From the NCBI RefSeq assembly GCF_008727755.1, contig NZ_CP044231.1, forward strand, positions 1,302,001 through 1,366,000: 64,000 bases of DNA. The letters run 5' to 3'. This document shows positions 30,859 through 40,141 of this stretch, in pieces. A program made the translations under genes and the position numbers. The notes below the pieces were generated by a model. It searched no databases, was not told where the DNA came from, and saw only the letters and a program-made list of their open reading frames with translations. Origin of the DNA: Microbacterium caowuchunii. GTDB taxonomy: Bacteria > Actinomycetota > Actinomycetes > Actinomycetales > Microbacteriaceae. Position 1 is the stretch's first letter. The number at the start of each line of letters is the position of its first letter.

Positions 30859-32409
30859 ATGATGACACTCACGCAGGAGATCGAGATCGCCGACGCCCGG
30901 GGACGCCGGGTGGGTTGGCGCGGCTGGGCGGCGCTGGTCGTGCTGATGCTGCCGGTGCTGCTCGTCTCGGTCGACAACACCGTGCTGAGCTTCGCGCTGC
31001 CGGCGATCGCGCTGGATCTCCAGCCCACCAGCGCGCAGCAGCTCTGGATCATCGACGCCTATCCGCTCGTCTTGGCGGGGCTCCTGGTGACGATGGGGAC
31101 GCTGGGCGACAGGTTCGGCCGGCGTCGGATGCTGCTGCTCGGCGCAAGCGGGTTCGCCGCCGTGTCGGCGCTCTCGGCCTTCGCGCCCAGCGCCGAGCTC
31201 CTGATCGCCGGGCGGGCGCTCATGGCGGTCTTCGGGGCGATGCTCATGCCTTCCACCCTCTCGCTGCTGCGCAGCATCTTCACCGACCGCGCACAGCGCC
31301 GCTTCGCCATCGCCGTGTGGGCGGCGATGTTCTCCGCCGGCGCCGCGCTGGGGCCGATCGTGGGCGGCATCCTCCTCGAGCACTTCTCCTGGGGATCGGT
31401 GTTCCTGATGGCGGTCCCCGTCCTCATCCCGCTTCTCGTCCTGGCGCCGCTGCTGGTGCCGGAGAGCCGGGACCCGAAGCCCGGGCGCATCGACCCGGTG
31501 AGCATCCTCCTGTCGATGGCCACCATGGTGCCCATCGTGTACGCCATCAAGGAGGTCGCCGTCCACGGGCCCACCCTCCCGATCGGCGGGCTCTTCCTGG
31601 CCGGCGTCCTGTTCGGTTTCCTGTTCGTCCGCCGCCAGCTGCGTTCTGCGACTCCCATGCTCGACATGCGGCTGTTCCGCCGGGCCACGTTCAGTGGCGC
31701 CCTCCTGGTGAACCTGCTCAGCGTGCTGGCCCTCGTCGGTTTCCTCTATTTCGTCGCACAGCACCTGCAGCTGATCGTCGGACTCTCGCCCCTCCAGGCG
31801 GGACTCGCGCTCGTGCCCGGCCTCGCCGCGATGATCATCGCGGGTCTCCTGGTCGTCCCGTTGTCGATGCGCATCAGCCCGCACATCCTGGTGCCCGCTG
31901 CGCTCGCGTTCTCGGTCGCCGGCTACGCGACCGTGGCGCTGTCCACCGATCCGGGCGCGGTCGGCGTGCTCGTCGCGGCGTTCATCTCCCTCGGCATCGG
32001 CATCGGCATGGCCGAGACCATCTCCAACGAGCTGATCCTCTCCAGCGCCCCGCCGGAGAAGGCCGGATCGGCCAGCGCCGTCTCGGAGACGGCGTACGAG
32101 ATCGGTGCGGTGCTCGGCACCTCGCTGCTGGGTGGTCTGTTGACGGCCTTCTACCGCTCGAATCTCGTCATCCCGGACGGTGTGCCGGCGGATGCCGCCG
32201 CAGCCGCACGCGAGACGCTCGCCGGTGCCGTCGCCGCCTCCGGTGAGCTCCCCGCCGGGACGGGCGATGCGCTCCGTGCCGCGGCCGCGCACGCCTTCGA
32301 CGCCGGTGTGGGGGTCACGTCGCTGATCGGCGCAGGACTGGTCGTCATCGCCGGCGTCATCGCGGCCAGTACGCTGGGATCGAACCGCACCACCACGCCG
32401 CGACGCTGA
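30859..32409 (+). CDS. MFS multidrug exporter, DHA2 (14-helix) family
   Basis: A 516-residue drug:proton antiporter. Motif A is [16 protein letters not shown] (residues about 76-91). Motif C is in [15 protein letters not shown]. Hydropathy fits 14 helices. [18 protein letters not shown] in the first helix is the DHA2 D1 motif, and the [15 protein letters not shown] segment follows. Relatives export quaternary ammonium compounds and dyes. Two ATGs stand together (30859 and 30862), without a ribosome binding site. Confidence 0.92.
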   Translation: MMTLTQEIEIADARGRRVGWRGWAALVVLMLPVLLVSVDNTVLSFALPAIALDLQPTSAQQLWIIDAYPLVLAGLLVTMGTLGDRFGRRRMLLLGASGFAAVSALSAFAPSAELLIAGRALMAVFGAMLMPSTLSLLRSIFTDRAQRRFAIAVWAAMFSAGAALGPIVGGILLEHFSWGSVFLMAVPVLIPLLVLAPLLVPESRDPKPGRIDPVSILLSMATMVPIVYAIKEVAVHGPTLPIGGLFLAGVLFGFLFVRRQLRSATPMLDMRLFRRATFSGALLVNLLSVLALVGFLYFVAQHLQLIVGLSPLQAGLALVPGLAAMIIAGLLVVPLSMRISPHILVPAALAFSVAGYATVALSTDPGAVGVLVAAFISLGIGIGMAETISNELILSSAPPEKAGSASAVSETAYEIGAVLGTSLLGGLLTAFYRSNLVIPDGVPADAAAAARETLAGAVAASGELPAGTGDALRAAAAHAFDAGVGVTSLIGAGLVVIAGVIAASTLGSNRTTTPRR

Positions 32410-32441
32410 CCACACGCGCGGCGACGTCAGCTAGGAGTGTC

Positions 32442-33494
32442 ATGTCGCGCGTCGTCAAGCTTGCCCTCATCCCCGGTGACGGCATCGGTCCCGAGGTCGT
32501 CGCCGAGGCCGAGAAGGTCCTGGATGCGGTCACCGCGGACTCCGACGTGACGTTCGAGAAGACCCGTTTCTCCCTGGGCGCGGCGCGCTACCTGGAGACC
32601 GGGGACACGCTCTCCGACGAGGACCTCGCCGCCATCTCCGCGCACGACGCGATCCTCCTCGGCGCCGTGGGCGGCGTGCCGGGGGACCCGCGGCTGAAGG
32701 ATGCGAACATCGAGCGCGGCCTGCTGCTGAAGCTGCGCTTCGCGCTCGACCACTACGTCAACCTGCGTCCCTCCAAGCTGTACCCGGGCGCCCCCGGTCC
32801 GCTGGCGGAGCCCGGTGAGATCGACTTCGTCGTCGTCCGCGAGGGCACCGAGGGGCCGTACGTCGGCAACGGCGGCGCCATCCGGGTGGGCACGCCCCAC
32901 GAGGTCGCCAACGAGACCTCGGTCAACACCGCCTACGGCGTCGAGCGGGTCGTCCGCTTCGCGTTCGACCAGGCCGCGCGTCGTCGCAAGAAGCTCACCC
33001 TCGTGCACAAGACCAACGTCCTCGTCCACGCAGGCGGCATCTGGAAGCGCATCGTCGATGAGGTCGCGGCAGAGCACCCCGACGTGGCCGTAGACTACCT
33101 GCACGTCGACGCGGCAACGATCTTCCTGGTCACGAACCCGGGCCGCTTCGACGTGATCGTCACCGACAACCTCTTCGGCGACATCCTGACCGACCTGGCC
33201 GGCGCCGTCACCGGTGGCATCGGCCTCGCCGCATCCGGCAACATCAACCCGGACGGCGCGTTCCCCTCGATGTTCGAGCCCGTGCACGGTTCGGCGCCGG
33301 ACATCGCGGGTCAGCAAAAGGCCGACCCCACCGCCGCGATCCTCTCCGTCGCACTGCTGCTCGACCACCTCGGGCTGAGCGACGAATCCGCCCGCGTCAC
33401 CCGCGCCGTGGAAGACGACATCGCCGCACGCGGCGACTCCGGCCGCCCCACCGCTCAGATCGGCGACGCCATCGTCGGGCGCCTGCAGGCGTAA
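32442..33494 (+). CDS. leuB: 3-isopropylmalate dehydrogenase
   Basis: Oxidises and decarboxylates 3-isopropylmalate in leucine synthesis. The 350-residue protein is of the actinobacterial type. [12 protein letters not shown] opens the chain. The [23 protein letters not shown] and catalytic TLVHKTNVL segments follow, and the metal/substrate aspartates lie in [17 protein letters not shown]. The NAD-binding [15 protein letters not shown] is present. The ATG has an AGGAG site. leuA, leuC and leuD are not in the window. Confidence 0.95.
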   Translation: MSRVVKLALIPGDGIGPEVVAEAEKVLDAVTADSDVTFEKTRFSLGAARYLETGDTLSDEDLAAISAHDAILLGAVGGVPGDPRLKDANIERGLLLKLRFALDHYVNLRPSKLYPGAPGPLAEPGEIDFVVVREGTEGPYVGNGGAIRVGTPHEVANETSVNTAYGVERVVRFAFDQAARRRKKLTLVHKTNVLVHAGGIWKRIVDEVAAEHPDVAVDYLHVDAATIFLVTNPGRFDVIVTDNLFGDILTDLAGAVTGGIGLAASGNINPDGAFPSMFEPVHGSAPDIAGQQKADPTAAILSVALLLDHLGLSDESARVTRAVEDDIAARGDSGRPTAQIGDAIVGRLQA

Positions 33495-33564
33495 TCTGGA
33501 CGCGCAGCATCCGTCGCCGATCCGAATACCGCGCACGTCGTGCGCAGATGAAGCGAGATTTCCC

Positions 33565-34671
33565 ATGACACTCCTCGACACCGATCCGGACGCCGGCCTC
33601 GCGCCGCTGCAGTTCACGGTCACCAAGAACCTCGCCGCGAAGAGTGCGTCCGAGCGTGACCAGGTCCTGCAGAACCCGGGGTTCGGTACCCACTTCACCG
33701 ATCACATGGTCGACATCTGCTGGTCGGTCGGCGGAGGCTGGCACCGCCCGCGGGTCCAGCCCTACGGGCCCATCTCCCTCGATCCCGCAGCCGCGGTGCT
33801 GCACTACGGCCAGGAGATCTTCGAGGGCATCAAGGCCTACCGGCACGCGGACGGCTCGATCCACACGTTCCGTCCGGACCAGAACGGCCGTCGGCTGCAG
33901 CGCTCGGCGCGCCGCCTCGCCCTGCCGGAGCTGCCCGTCTCGTACTTCCTGCAGTCGATCCGCGAGCTCGTCGCGGTGGACGGCGCGTGGGTGCCGAACG
34001 GAGACGACCAGAGCCTGTACCTGCGCCCGTTCATGTTCGCCAAGGAGGCGTTCCTCGGGGTGCGTCCGGCGCACAAGGTCGCCTACTACCTGATCGCGAG
34101 CCCGGCGGGGGCGTACTTCAAGGGCGGCGTCCAGCCCGTCTCCATTTGGCTGAGCGAGGACTACGCGCGCGCCGCGAAGGGCGGCACCGGCTCGGCGAAG
34201 ACCGGCGGGAACTATGCGGCGAGCCTCCTTCCGCAGTCCGAGGCCTACGAGAACGAGTGCGACCAGGTCGTCTTCCTCGACCCGGAGGGCAACGTGGAAG
34301 AGCTCGGCGGGATGAACATCGTCTTCGTCATGAAGGACGGCACGCTCGTGACCCCCCAGTCGGAGTCGATCCTCGAGGGCATCACGCGCGACTCGATCCT
34401 GCAGCTCGCCGTGGACCGCGGGCACAAGGTCGAAGGCCGGGCGATCTCCCTGGCGCAGTGGCGCGAGGGCGTCGCATCCGGGGACATCGTCGAGGTCTTC
34501 GCCTGCGGGACCGCCGCCGTCGTGACCCCGATCGGCGTGCTGAAGGGCAAGGACTTCTTCGACGTCCAGCCGTCCGGCCCGCTCGCGCTGTCGCTCCGTG
34601 AGGAGCTGACCGACATCCAGTACGGTCGCCGCGAAGACCGGCACGGCTGGCTGGTCCGCCTCGACGGCTGA
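33565..34671 (+). CDS. ilvE: branched-chain amino acid aminotransferase
   Basis: PLP enzyme (368 residues) making valine, leucine and isoleucine from their 2-oxo acids. The Schiff-base lysine is K212 in GSAKTGGNYAASL. HYGQEIFEGIKAYR, LYLRPFMFAKEAFLGV and ELGGMNIVFV are family signatures. It follows leuB by 70 nt and is probably in the same unit. A hairpin after the stop looks like its terminator. Confidence 0.95.
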   Translation: MTLLDTDPDAGLAPLQFTVTKNLAAKSASERDQVLQNPGFGTHFTDHMVDICWSVGGGWHRPRVQPYGPISLDPAAAVLHYGQEIFEGIKAYRHADGSIHTFRPDQNGRRLQRSARRLALPELPVSYFLQSIRELVAVDGAWVPNGDDQSLYLRPFMFAKEAFLGVRPAHKVAYYLIASPAGAYFKGGVQPVSIWLSEDYARAAKGGTGSAKTGGNYAASLLPQSEAYENECDQVVFLDPEGNVEELGGMNIVFVMKDGTLVTPQSESILEGITRDSILQLAVDRGHKVEGRAISLAQWREGVASGDIVEVFACGTAAVVTPIGVLKGKDFFDVQPSGPLALSLREELTDIQYGRREDRHGWLVRLDG

Positions 34672-34693
34672 GCCGACCACGGTACGCGTTCCG

Positions 34694-34730
34694 GATCGCC
34701 CGGTGGCCTCGGCCGCCGGGCGATCTCGCT
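34694..34730 (+). terminator. terminator hairpin after ilvE
   Basis: GATCGCCCGG and CCGGGCGATC (34694-34703 and 34716-34725) pair perfectly around a 12-nt loop. No T run follows, so it may be a weak or factor-assisted terminator. Confidence 0.6.
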
Positions 34731-34733
34731 GGG

Positions 34734-34739
34734 TAGGCT
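34734..34739 (+). promoter_or_regulatory. -10 box of a leaderless promoter
   Basis: TAGGCT, 6 nt, then the GTG at 34746. The spacing supports the second of two in-frame GTG codons as the start. Confidence 0.55.
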
Positions 34740-34745
34740 GTGCGG

Positions 34746-35513
34746 GTGAGAATCGCGCGCTTCAGCCATCAGGACGCCATCACCTACGGCATCGTCGACG
34801 GAGGTGAGCTGGTCGTCCTCGCCGGCGATCCGATGTTCGCCGGATACGAGACGACGGGCGACCGGGTCCCCGTCGCCGACGTAGCGCTGCTGGCCCCGGT
34901 CATCCCGCGATCGAAGGTCGTGGCGGTCGGACGGAACTACCGGGACCACGCGGCGGAGTTCGGCAACGATGTCCCGGCCGAGCCGCTGCTGTTCCTCAAG
35001 CCGAACACCTCGGTCATCGGCCCCGGCGACGCCATCGTGCGTCCCCCGCAGTCGCAGCGCACCGAGTTCGAGGGTGAGCTCGCGGTCGTCATCGGGCGGA
35101 TCGCGAAGAACGTCCCCGCCGAGAAGGCGCACGAGTACGTGCTCGGCTACACGATCGGCAACGACGTCACCGCGCGCGACCTGCAGCGCGCGGACGGTCA
35201 ATGGTCGCGCGCGAAGGGCTTCGACTCGTTCTGCCCGCTCGGGCCCGCCATCGAGACGGACTTCGATCCTGCCGGAGCGGCGCGGCTCACCACGAGGGTC
35301 AACGGCGAGGTCCGCCAGGACGCACCGCTGACCGACATGGTCTTCTCGGTCCCGGAGATCATCGCGTATGCCTCCGCGGCGTTCACCCTCCTGCCCGGGG
35401 ACGTGATCCTCACGGGCACTCCCGCCGGGGTCGGCGAGATCCGTGCGGGCGACGTGGTCGAGGTCGAGATCACCGGCCTCGGGATCCTCCGCAACACCGT
35501 CCGCGACGCGTGA
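34746..35513 (+). CDS. fumarylacetoacetate hydrolase family protein
   Basis: A 255-residue FAH-fold enzyme. GRNYRDHAAEFGND near residue 64, LKPNTSVIGPGDAIVRPPQS and the metal-binding ExE in EFEGELAVVIGR are intact, followed by GNDVTARDLQ and TGTPAGVGEIRAGDVVEVEI. Family members hydrolyse or decarboxylate acylpyruvates and 2-oxo-dioates, and some are oxaloacetate decarboxylases; the substrate here is not clear. The stop overlaps the next GTG (GTGA). Confidence 0.88.
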   Translation: MRIARFSHQDAITYGIVDGGELVVLAGDPMFAGYETTGDRVPVADVALLAPVIPRSKVVAVGRNYRDHAAEFGNDVPAEPLLFLKPNTSVIGPGDAIVRPPQSQRTEFEGELAVVIGRIAKNVPAEKAHEYVLGYTIGNDVTARDLQRADGQWSRAKGFDSFCPLGPAIETDFDPAGAARLTTRVNGEVRQDAPLTDMVFSVPEIIAYASAAFTLLPGDVILTGTPAGVGEIRAGDVVEVEITGLGILRNTVRDA

Positions 35514-36763
35514 ACGCGCAGCGGGCGGCATCCGTGACTCTCACCGTCGCGGATGCGGCCGGCGCGCAGCGGCGCACCCTCTGGGTGCTCTCCGTCGGCC
35601 AGATCCTCGGCGGGATCGCGTTCGGTGCCACGGTCTCGCTCGGCGCCGTGCTGGCCTCCGAGGTCGCCGGCAGCGAGGCCTTCGCCGGACTCGCCGCCGC
35701 AGCGGTGACGCTCGGCACCGCGCTGCTGGCGATCCCGCTGGCGGGGGTGGCCCGCCGGTTCGGCCGCAGGATCTCGTTGGCGGGCGGGATGCTCATCGCG
35801 CTCGTCGGTGTCGCCTTCGTTGTCGTCGCCGTGAGCGTCGCGTCGCTCCCGCTGCTCATCGTGGCGTTCCTCCTCGTCGGAGGAGGGCAGGCGGCGAACC
35901 TGCAATCGCGTTTCGCCGCCGCAGACCTCGCCACCGACGCATCCCGCGGGCGCGATCTGTCGATCGTCGTCTGGGCGACGACCATCGGCGCCGTGCTCGG
36001 ACCGAACCTCACCGGTCCCGGCGAGGCCCTCGGTGCGCTCGCGGGCATGCCGCCCCTCACCGGTCCGTACCTGTTCACCATCGCGGGGCAGGTCCTGGGC
36101 GTCCTGCTGTATCTCCTGGTCCTCCGCCCGGATCCCCTGCTGCTGGCCCAACGGATCGTGGCCGAGCGCCGGAGCGGTGCCGGCACCGCGCCCATCGCCA
36201 AGCCGGACCGGCCGGTCGTGGCGCGCTACGCGATCGGCTCCGTCGCCGCAGCGCACGGGGTGATGGTCTCGGTCATGGCCATGACGCCCGTGCATCTCCT
36301 GCACCACGGTGCGGACCTCTCCATCGTCGGTGTCACGATCAGCCTGCACATCGCCGGGATGTTCGCGCTCTCGCCGGTCTTCGGCATCCTGTCGGACCGC
36401 GTCGGCCGGGTGCCGACCATCCTGCTCGGCCAGGCGCTGCTGATCGCCGGCCTGCTGACCGCTTCATTCGGGCAGGACTCGACGACCGCCGTCACCCTGG
36501 GGCTCGTCCTCCTCGGCCTCGGCTGGAGCGCCTCGACGGTGGCCGGTTCTGCCCTGCTCACCGAGGCGTCCGCCGAGGACCGTCGCACACGGAGGCAGGG
36601 ACTGAGCGACTTCACCATGAGTCTCGTCGGCGCAGCCGGCGCGGCGGGGGCGGGACTCGTGCTGGCCTGGATCGGATACGGCGGTCTTGCCCTCCTCGTG
36701 ATGGCGGCCGTGGTCGCGGTCATCGTGCTGTCACCGTTCGGCCGGATCCCGCAGCGCTCATGA
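35510..36763 (+). CDS. MFS transporter, 12-helix
   Basis: A 417-residue permease. Hydropathy gives 12 helices with a central loop near residue 215 (RIVAERRSGAGTAPIAKPDRP). The motif A equivalents are GVARRFGRRISLAGG in the first half and GILSDRVGRVPTILLG in the second. The substrate is unknown. It is translationally coupled to the FAH-family gene, which may point to a shared metabolite. The GTG at 35510 is chosen for that coupling; another GTG lies 8 codons later. Confidence 0.85.
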   Translation: MNAQRAASVTLTVADAAGAQRRTLWVLSVGQILGGIAFGATVSLGAVLASEVAGSEAFAGLAAAAVTLGTALLAIPLAGVARRFGRRISLAGGMLIALVGVAFVVVAVSVASLPLLIVAFLLVGGGQAANLQSRFAAADLATDASRGRDLSIVVWATTIGAVLGPNLTGPGEALGALAGMPPLTGPYLFTIAGQVLGVLLYLLVLRPDPLLLAQRIVAERRSGAGTAPIAKPDRPVVARYAIGSVAAAHGVMVSVMAMTPVHLLHHGADLSIVGVTISLHIAGMFALSPVFGILSDRVGRVPTILLGQALLIAGLLTASFGQDSTTAVTLGLVLLGLGWSASTVAGSALLTEASAEDRRTRRQGLSDFTMSLVGAAGAAGAGLVLAWIGYGGLALLVMAAVVAVIVLSPFGRIPQRS

Positions 36764-36864
36764 CGGCTCTGCGGCGCGGGGCGGACGCAGCGCGCTCCAG
36801 ATCGGCGGGGTCGACCCGTCCAGGTACCACCCCTCAGCGAGCAGGGGCGCCCAGCGCGCGAGAG

Positions 36865-36870
36865 TAGGCT
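36865..36870 (+). promoter_or_regulatory. -10 box of gltX
   Basis: TAGGCT, 9 nt before the gltX ATG. The leader would be 2-3 nt or absent. Confidence 0.5.
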
Positions 36871-36879
36871 GGAGTCCTT

Positions 36880-38394
36880 ATGGCTTCCGCACCAGATTCC
36901 CGTACCACCACTGCCACCGGCGCGGACATCCGCGTGCGATTCTGCCCGTCCCCGACCGGACTGCCGCACGTCGGCCTCATCCGCACGGCGCTGTTCAACT
37001 GGGCGTACGCCCGGCACAACGGCGGCAAGCTGATCTTCCGGATCGAGGACACCGACGCCGCGCGCGACAGCGAGGAGAGCTATCAGCAGCTGCTCGACGC
37101 GCTGCGCTGGCTCGAGATCGACTGGGACGAGGGTGTCGAGGTAGGCGGCCCGCACGCGCCGTACCGCCAGTCGCAGCGGCACGACCTGTACCGCGAGGTG
37201 CTGGAGAAGCTCAAGGCCAGCGGTGCCGTGTACGAGAGCTACTCCACGGCCGAGGAGATCGATGCCCGCAATGCGGCCAATGGGCGGGCGAAGCAGCTCG
37301 GCTACGACAACTACGACCGCGACCTGACCGATGAGCAGAAGGCCGCATTCCGCGCCGAAGGGCGCGAGCCGGCGTGGCGGCTGCGGGTTCCCGACGAGGA
37401 CCTCACCTACGTCGACCTGATCCGCGGCGAGGTCACGTTCCCGGCCGGGTCCTTCCCGGACTTCGTGCTCGTACGTGCCGGTGGCGTGCCCCTGTACACC
37501 TTCGTGAACCCGGTGGACGACGCCCTGATGGGGATCACCCACGTCATCCGCGGCGAGGACCTGATGCCCTCGACGGCGCGTCAGCTGGCGCTGTACCGGG
37601 CCCTCGTCGACGCCGGGGTCACGGACTTCGTGCCGCGATTCGGGCACATGCCCCTCGTGCTGGGCGAGGTGGGCAACAAGAAGCTGTCCAAGCGGGACCC
37701 GAAGGCGGACCTGTTCCTCCAGCGGGAGAAGGGCTTCATCCACGAGGGCCTGCTGAACTACCTCTCGCTGCTCGGGTGGTCCCTGGCACCGGACCGCGAC
37801 GTCTTCTCGCTCGAGGAGATGGTCGCCGCGTTCGACATCGCCGATGTCAACCCGAACCCGGCCCGGTTCGACCAGAAGAAGGCCGAGTCGATCAACGGTG
37901 ACCACATCCGGATGCTGACGCCCGAGGACTTCGCCGCACGCATCGTGCCGTACCTCGTCGCCGCGGGCCTCGTGCAGCCGGAGCCCACCGAGCAGGAGCG
38001 CGCGATGATCGCCGCATCCGCCCCCCTCGTGCAGGAGCGCGTGCAGCTGCTCGGCGAGGTCCCGGGTCTCGTCGGGTTCCTGTTCCGAGATGAGGTCGTC
38101 TACGACGAGGACGCCCTGAAGAGCCTGCCGGCCAATGCCGGTGAGGTGCTCGTCGCGTCGGTCGGGGCTCTCGAAGTGGTCCCCGAGCCGGAGTTCACCG
38201 CCGCAGCCATCCAGGAGGCGCTGCAGATCGCGCTGATCGACGAGCTCAACCTCAAGCCGCGGGTGGCTTATGGTCCGCTGCGCGTCGCCGTGAGCGGGCG
38301 CCGCATCTCGCCGCCGCTGTTCGAGTCCCTCGAGCTCCTCGGCAAGGCGGAGAGCATCCGTCGCCTGGGTGACCTGGTGCAGCGCATCGGGTGA
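36880..38394 (+). CDS. gltX: glutamyl-tRNA synthetase
   Basis: Class I aminoacyl-tRNA synthetase, 504 residues, charging tRNA-Glu. The HIGH signature is in [18 protein letters not shown], and the KMSKS loop is in [24 protein letters not shown] and the [14 protein letters not shown] segments of the catalytic domain are present, with an all-helical anticodon-binding C-domain. It shares the neighbourhood with tRNA-Gln, whose mischarging by this enzyme is normal in organisms using the GatCAB route. Confidence 0.96.
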   Translation: MASAPDSRTTTATGADIRVRFCPSPTGLPHVGLIRTALFNWAYARHNGGKLIFRIEDTDAARDSEESYQQLLDALRWLEIDWDEGVEVGGPHAPYRQSQRHDLYREVLEKLKASGAVYESYSTAEEIDARNAANGRAKQLGYDNYDRDLTDEQKAAFRAEGREPAWRLRVPDEDLTYVDLIRGEVTFPAGSFPDFVLVRAGGVPLYTFVNPVDDALMGITHVIRGEDLMPSTARQLALYRALVDAGVTDFVPRFGHMPLVLGEVGNKKLSKRDPKADLFLQREKGFIHEGLLNYLSLLGWSLAPDRDVFSLEEMVAAFDIADVNPNPARFDQKKAESINGDHIRMLTPEDFAARIVPYLVAAGLVQPEPTEQERAMIAASAPLVQERVQLLGEVPGLVGFLFRDEVVYDEDALKSLPANAGEVLVASVGALEVVPEPEFTAAAIQEALQIALIDELNLKPRVAYGPLRVAVSGRRISPPLFESLELLGKAESIRRLGDLVQRIG

Positions 38395-38480
38395 CCCGGC
38401 GCGCCCGGGGCTCGCCGGGTTTGGCGAGCGTGCCGAGGTCGTCTAAGCTTGTCTCTTGGCACCGCTTGCGAGCGAGTCGG

Positions 38481-38552
38481 TGGGGTATGGTGTAATTGGC
38501 AACACGGCGGTTTCTGGTTCCGTTGTTCTTGGTTCGAGTCCAGGTACCCCAG
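38481..38552 (+). tRNA. tRNA-Gln (CTG)
   Basis: The 72-nt cloverleaf has acceptor TGGGGTA pairing with TACCCCA and discriminator G. The D arm is GTGT-AATTGGCA-ACAC. The anticodon loop TTCTGGT carries CTG. The T arm includes GGTTCGAGTCC. The pair closing the anticodon loop is T-T rather than a Watson-Crick pair. CCA is not encoded. Confidence 0.93.
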
Positions 38553-38561
38553 CAAGACAGA

Positions 38562-38600
38562 AAGCCCGGGAAATCCGCAAGGATGAACCGGGCTTCTTGC
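38562..38600 (+). terminator. terminator after tRNA-Gln
   Basis: AAGCCCGG and CCGGGCTT (38562-38569 and 38588-38595) pair around an 18-nt loop, followed by a short T-containing CTTGCATTTC stretch. Confidence 0.6.
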
Positions 38601-38649
38601 ATTTCTCCGCGAGGATCCTGCGCCCGCAACGGCTGACAGAACGCCGGCA

Positions 38650-40062
38650 TCAGAACGGTGGCGGATCGCCGTCGGCGGTCGGGACGAAGCGCACGATCGG
38701 GACGGGTGGATCGTCGATGTAGGTCTTCCCGAGTGGCGAGGTCCATTCCAGCACCCCACCGGGTTTCTGGATGACGGTCCACGGGGTGAACTGCTTCATG
38801 CTGTGGTGGCGCTGGCAGAGATGGGCGAGGTTGCCGGTCTCCGTGCGGCCCCCGAGCGCGAAATCCTGGGTGTGGTCGAGCTCGGAGCGGATGGCGGGCA
38901 TACCGCATCCGGGGAACCGGCAGCGCCGGTCCCGTCCGCGGAGGTACCGGTCCATGGCCGCGGGGCGTTGGTAGGTGTCCACGTGCAGGACGGTGCCGGT
39001 GACGGGGTGAGTGAGGATCCGTTCCCACGGGGACGGGATGACTCCGGCGAGCTCGCGGGCGGTGCCGGGGTCGATGGGGGAGCGGCCGACCAGATCGGCG
39101 GGCCCATCATCCGTGTCGAGGAGCGTGAGCGCCGGCACGACGACCTGCACCTTGCCGCGGATCGCACCGAGCAGCCCAGGCCCGTCGTCGGTGCGGGTGG
39201 GGTCGGCGCCGGGCGCGGCGGTGAGCAGCATGTCGCAGATCAGGTCCGCGCGGAGCTGGTCCATCGTCCGGGTATCGGACGCGATGATCGCCCGCGCGTC
39301 GTCATCGTCGGTACGGACAGTGGCGTCGTCGGTCGGCGAGGTTCCGTTCCCCGTTCCGCCCGGCAGAGTGGTGGCTGCAGCGGCTCGCGGCGCCTTCGCC
39401 GCATCCGCCCGTACATCGGTGATGCAGCGGGCCTGCTGGGTGAGCCGGTCGTAGATCGCGTCGATGACGAGGGTGGGCCCGGTCACGATCAGGTCAGACA
39501 TGCCGTCCGGCAGTGGCGCGACGCGCACCCCGCGCGTCTCCCGCGCCTCCCGGTGACGCTCGCCCATCGATCGGGGATGCATCCGCTCGGCGAGGATCGC
39601 CAGACCGGCTCGCACGCGTCCCGGTGTCTCCCGTGCGCATCGTTCCAGCGCGGCGGCTTCGAACTCGCCCCGCGCCTCCGGGGGGAGGATGACGCCGGTC
39701 TCGACGATCACCCGCACATGCCCCGGGGTGATCGCACCCCGCGCACACGCATCCAGCGTGGCGGGGTAATCGGTGGCGAGTTCGACCGCGTCGCCGATCC
39801 GCCGTTGTACGGACCGGTCCGACAGGTGCATCACCCCGGCCAGTTCCGCCGCGATCGACCGCAACGCCATATCGTGATCCCGCACCCGCTGCGGGCTGCC
39901 GAGGGTCTGTGCCCGGGCGAGCTCCCCGGCCTGCGCGAGCGCGCGAGTCTCCGCAACGAACGCCGCGTTCTGAGCCGCGCGCGCAGCCTGCACCTCGGCG
40001 ACGATCCCGGCGAGCACGGCACGGTGAGCCGCCACCATCCCGACCTCGTCGCGTCCTTGCAT
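38650..40062 (-). CDS. DUF222/HNH endonuclease-like protein
   Basis: A 470-residue protein of the 13E12-repeat group, present in many copies in Actinobacteria. The helical DUF222 region spans residues about 15-230. The HNH nuclease motif is C-terminal: CRFPGCGMPAIRSELDHTQDFALGG, then NLAHLCQRHHSMK, with two zinc-binding CxxC-like pairs. A disordered threonine/aspartate-rich linker (about 235-275) lies between. The start is the ATG at 40062, with an in-frame GTG two codons earlier. The biological role of this family is unresolved. Mobile or defence associations are common, and here it stands at the entry of the accessory region. Confidence 0.85.
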   Translation of the reverse strand: MQGRDEVGMVAAHRAVLAGIVAEVQAARAAQNAAFVAETRALAQAGELARAQTLGSPQRVRDHDMALRSIAAELAGVMHLSDRSVQRRIGDAVELATDYPATLDACARGAITPGHVRVIVETGVILPPEARGEFEAAALERCARETPGRVRAGLAILAERMHPRSMGERHREARETRGVRVAPLPDGMSDLIVTGPTLVIDAIYDRLTQQARCITDVRADAAKAPRAAAATTLPGGTGNGTSPTDDATVRTDDDDARAIIASDTRTMDQLRADLICDMLLTAAPGADPTRTDDGPGLLGAIRGKVQVVVPALTLLDTDDGPADLVGRSPIDPGTARELAGVIPSPWERILTHPVTGTVLHVDTYQRPAAMDRYLRGRDRRCRFPGCGMPAIRSELDHTQDFALGGRTETGNLAHLCQRHHSMKQFTPWTVIQKPGGVLEWTSPLGKTYIDDPPVPIVRFVPTADGDPPPF

Positions 40063-40128
40063 ACCCACATTCTGCTCGGGGCCTCCGACATCGCCGCCGG
40101 GACGTCGGATCGTCCGTGCGAGCCCGAC

Positions 40129-40134
40129 TATCCT
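40129..40134 (+). promoter_or_regulatory. -10 box of the jet operon
   Basis: TATCCT, 7 nt, then the GTG of jetA. The purine-rich GAAGGA between them is too close to the GTG for normal ribosome binding, so a leaderless mRNA is likely. Confidence 0.5.
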
Positions 40135-40141
40135 CGAAGGA

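Noticed and set aside
38481..38600. Attachment-site duplication of the tRNA-Gln 3' end
   Set aside because: No second copy of the T-arm/acceptor sequence was noticed in the accessory region, and no integrase gene is present.
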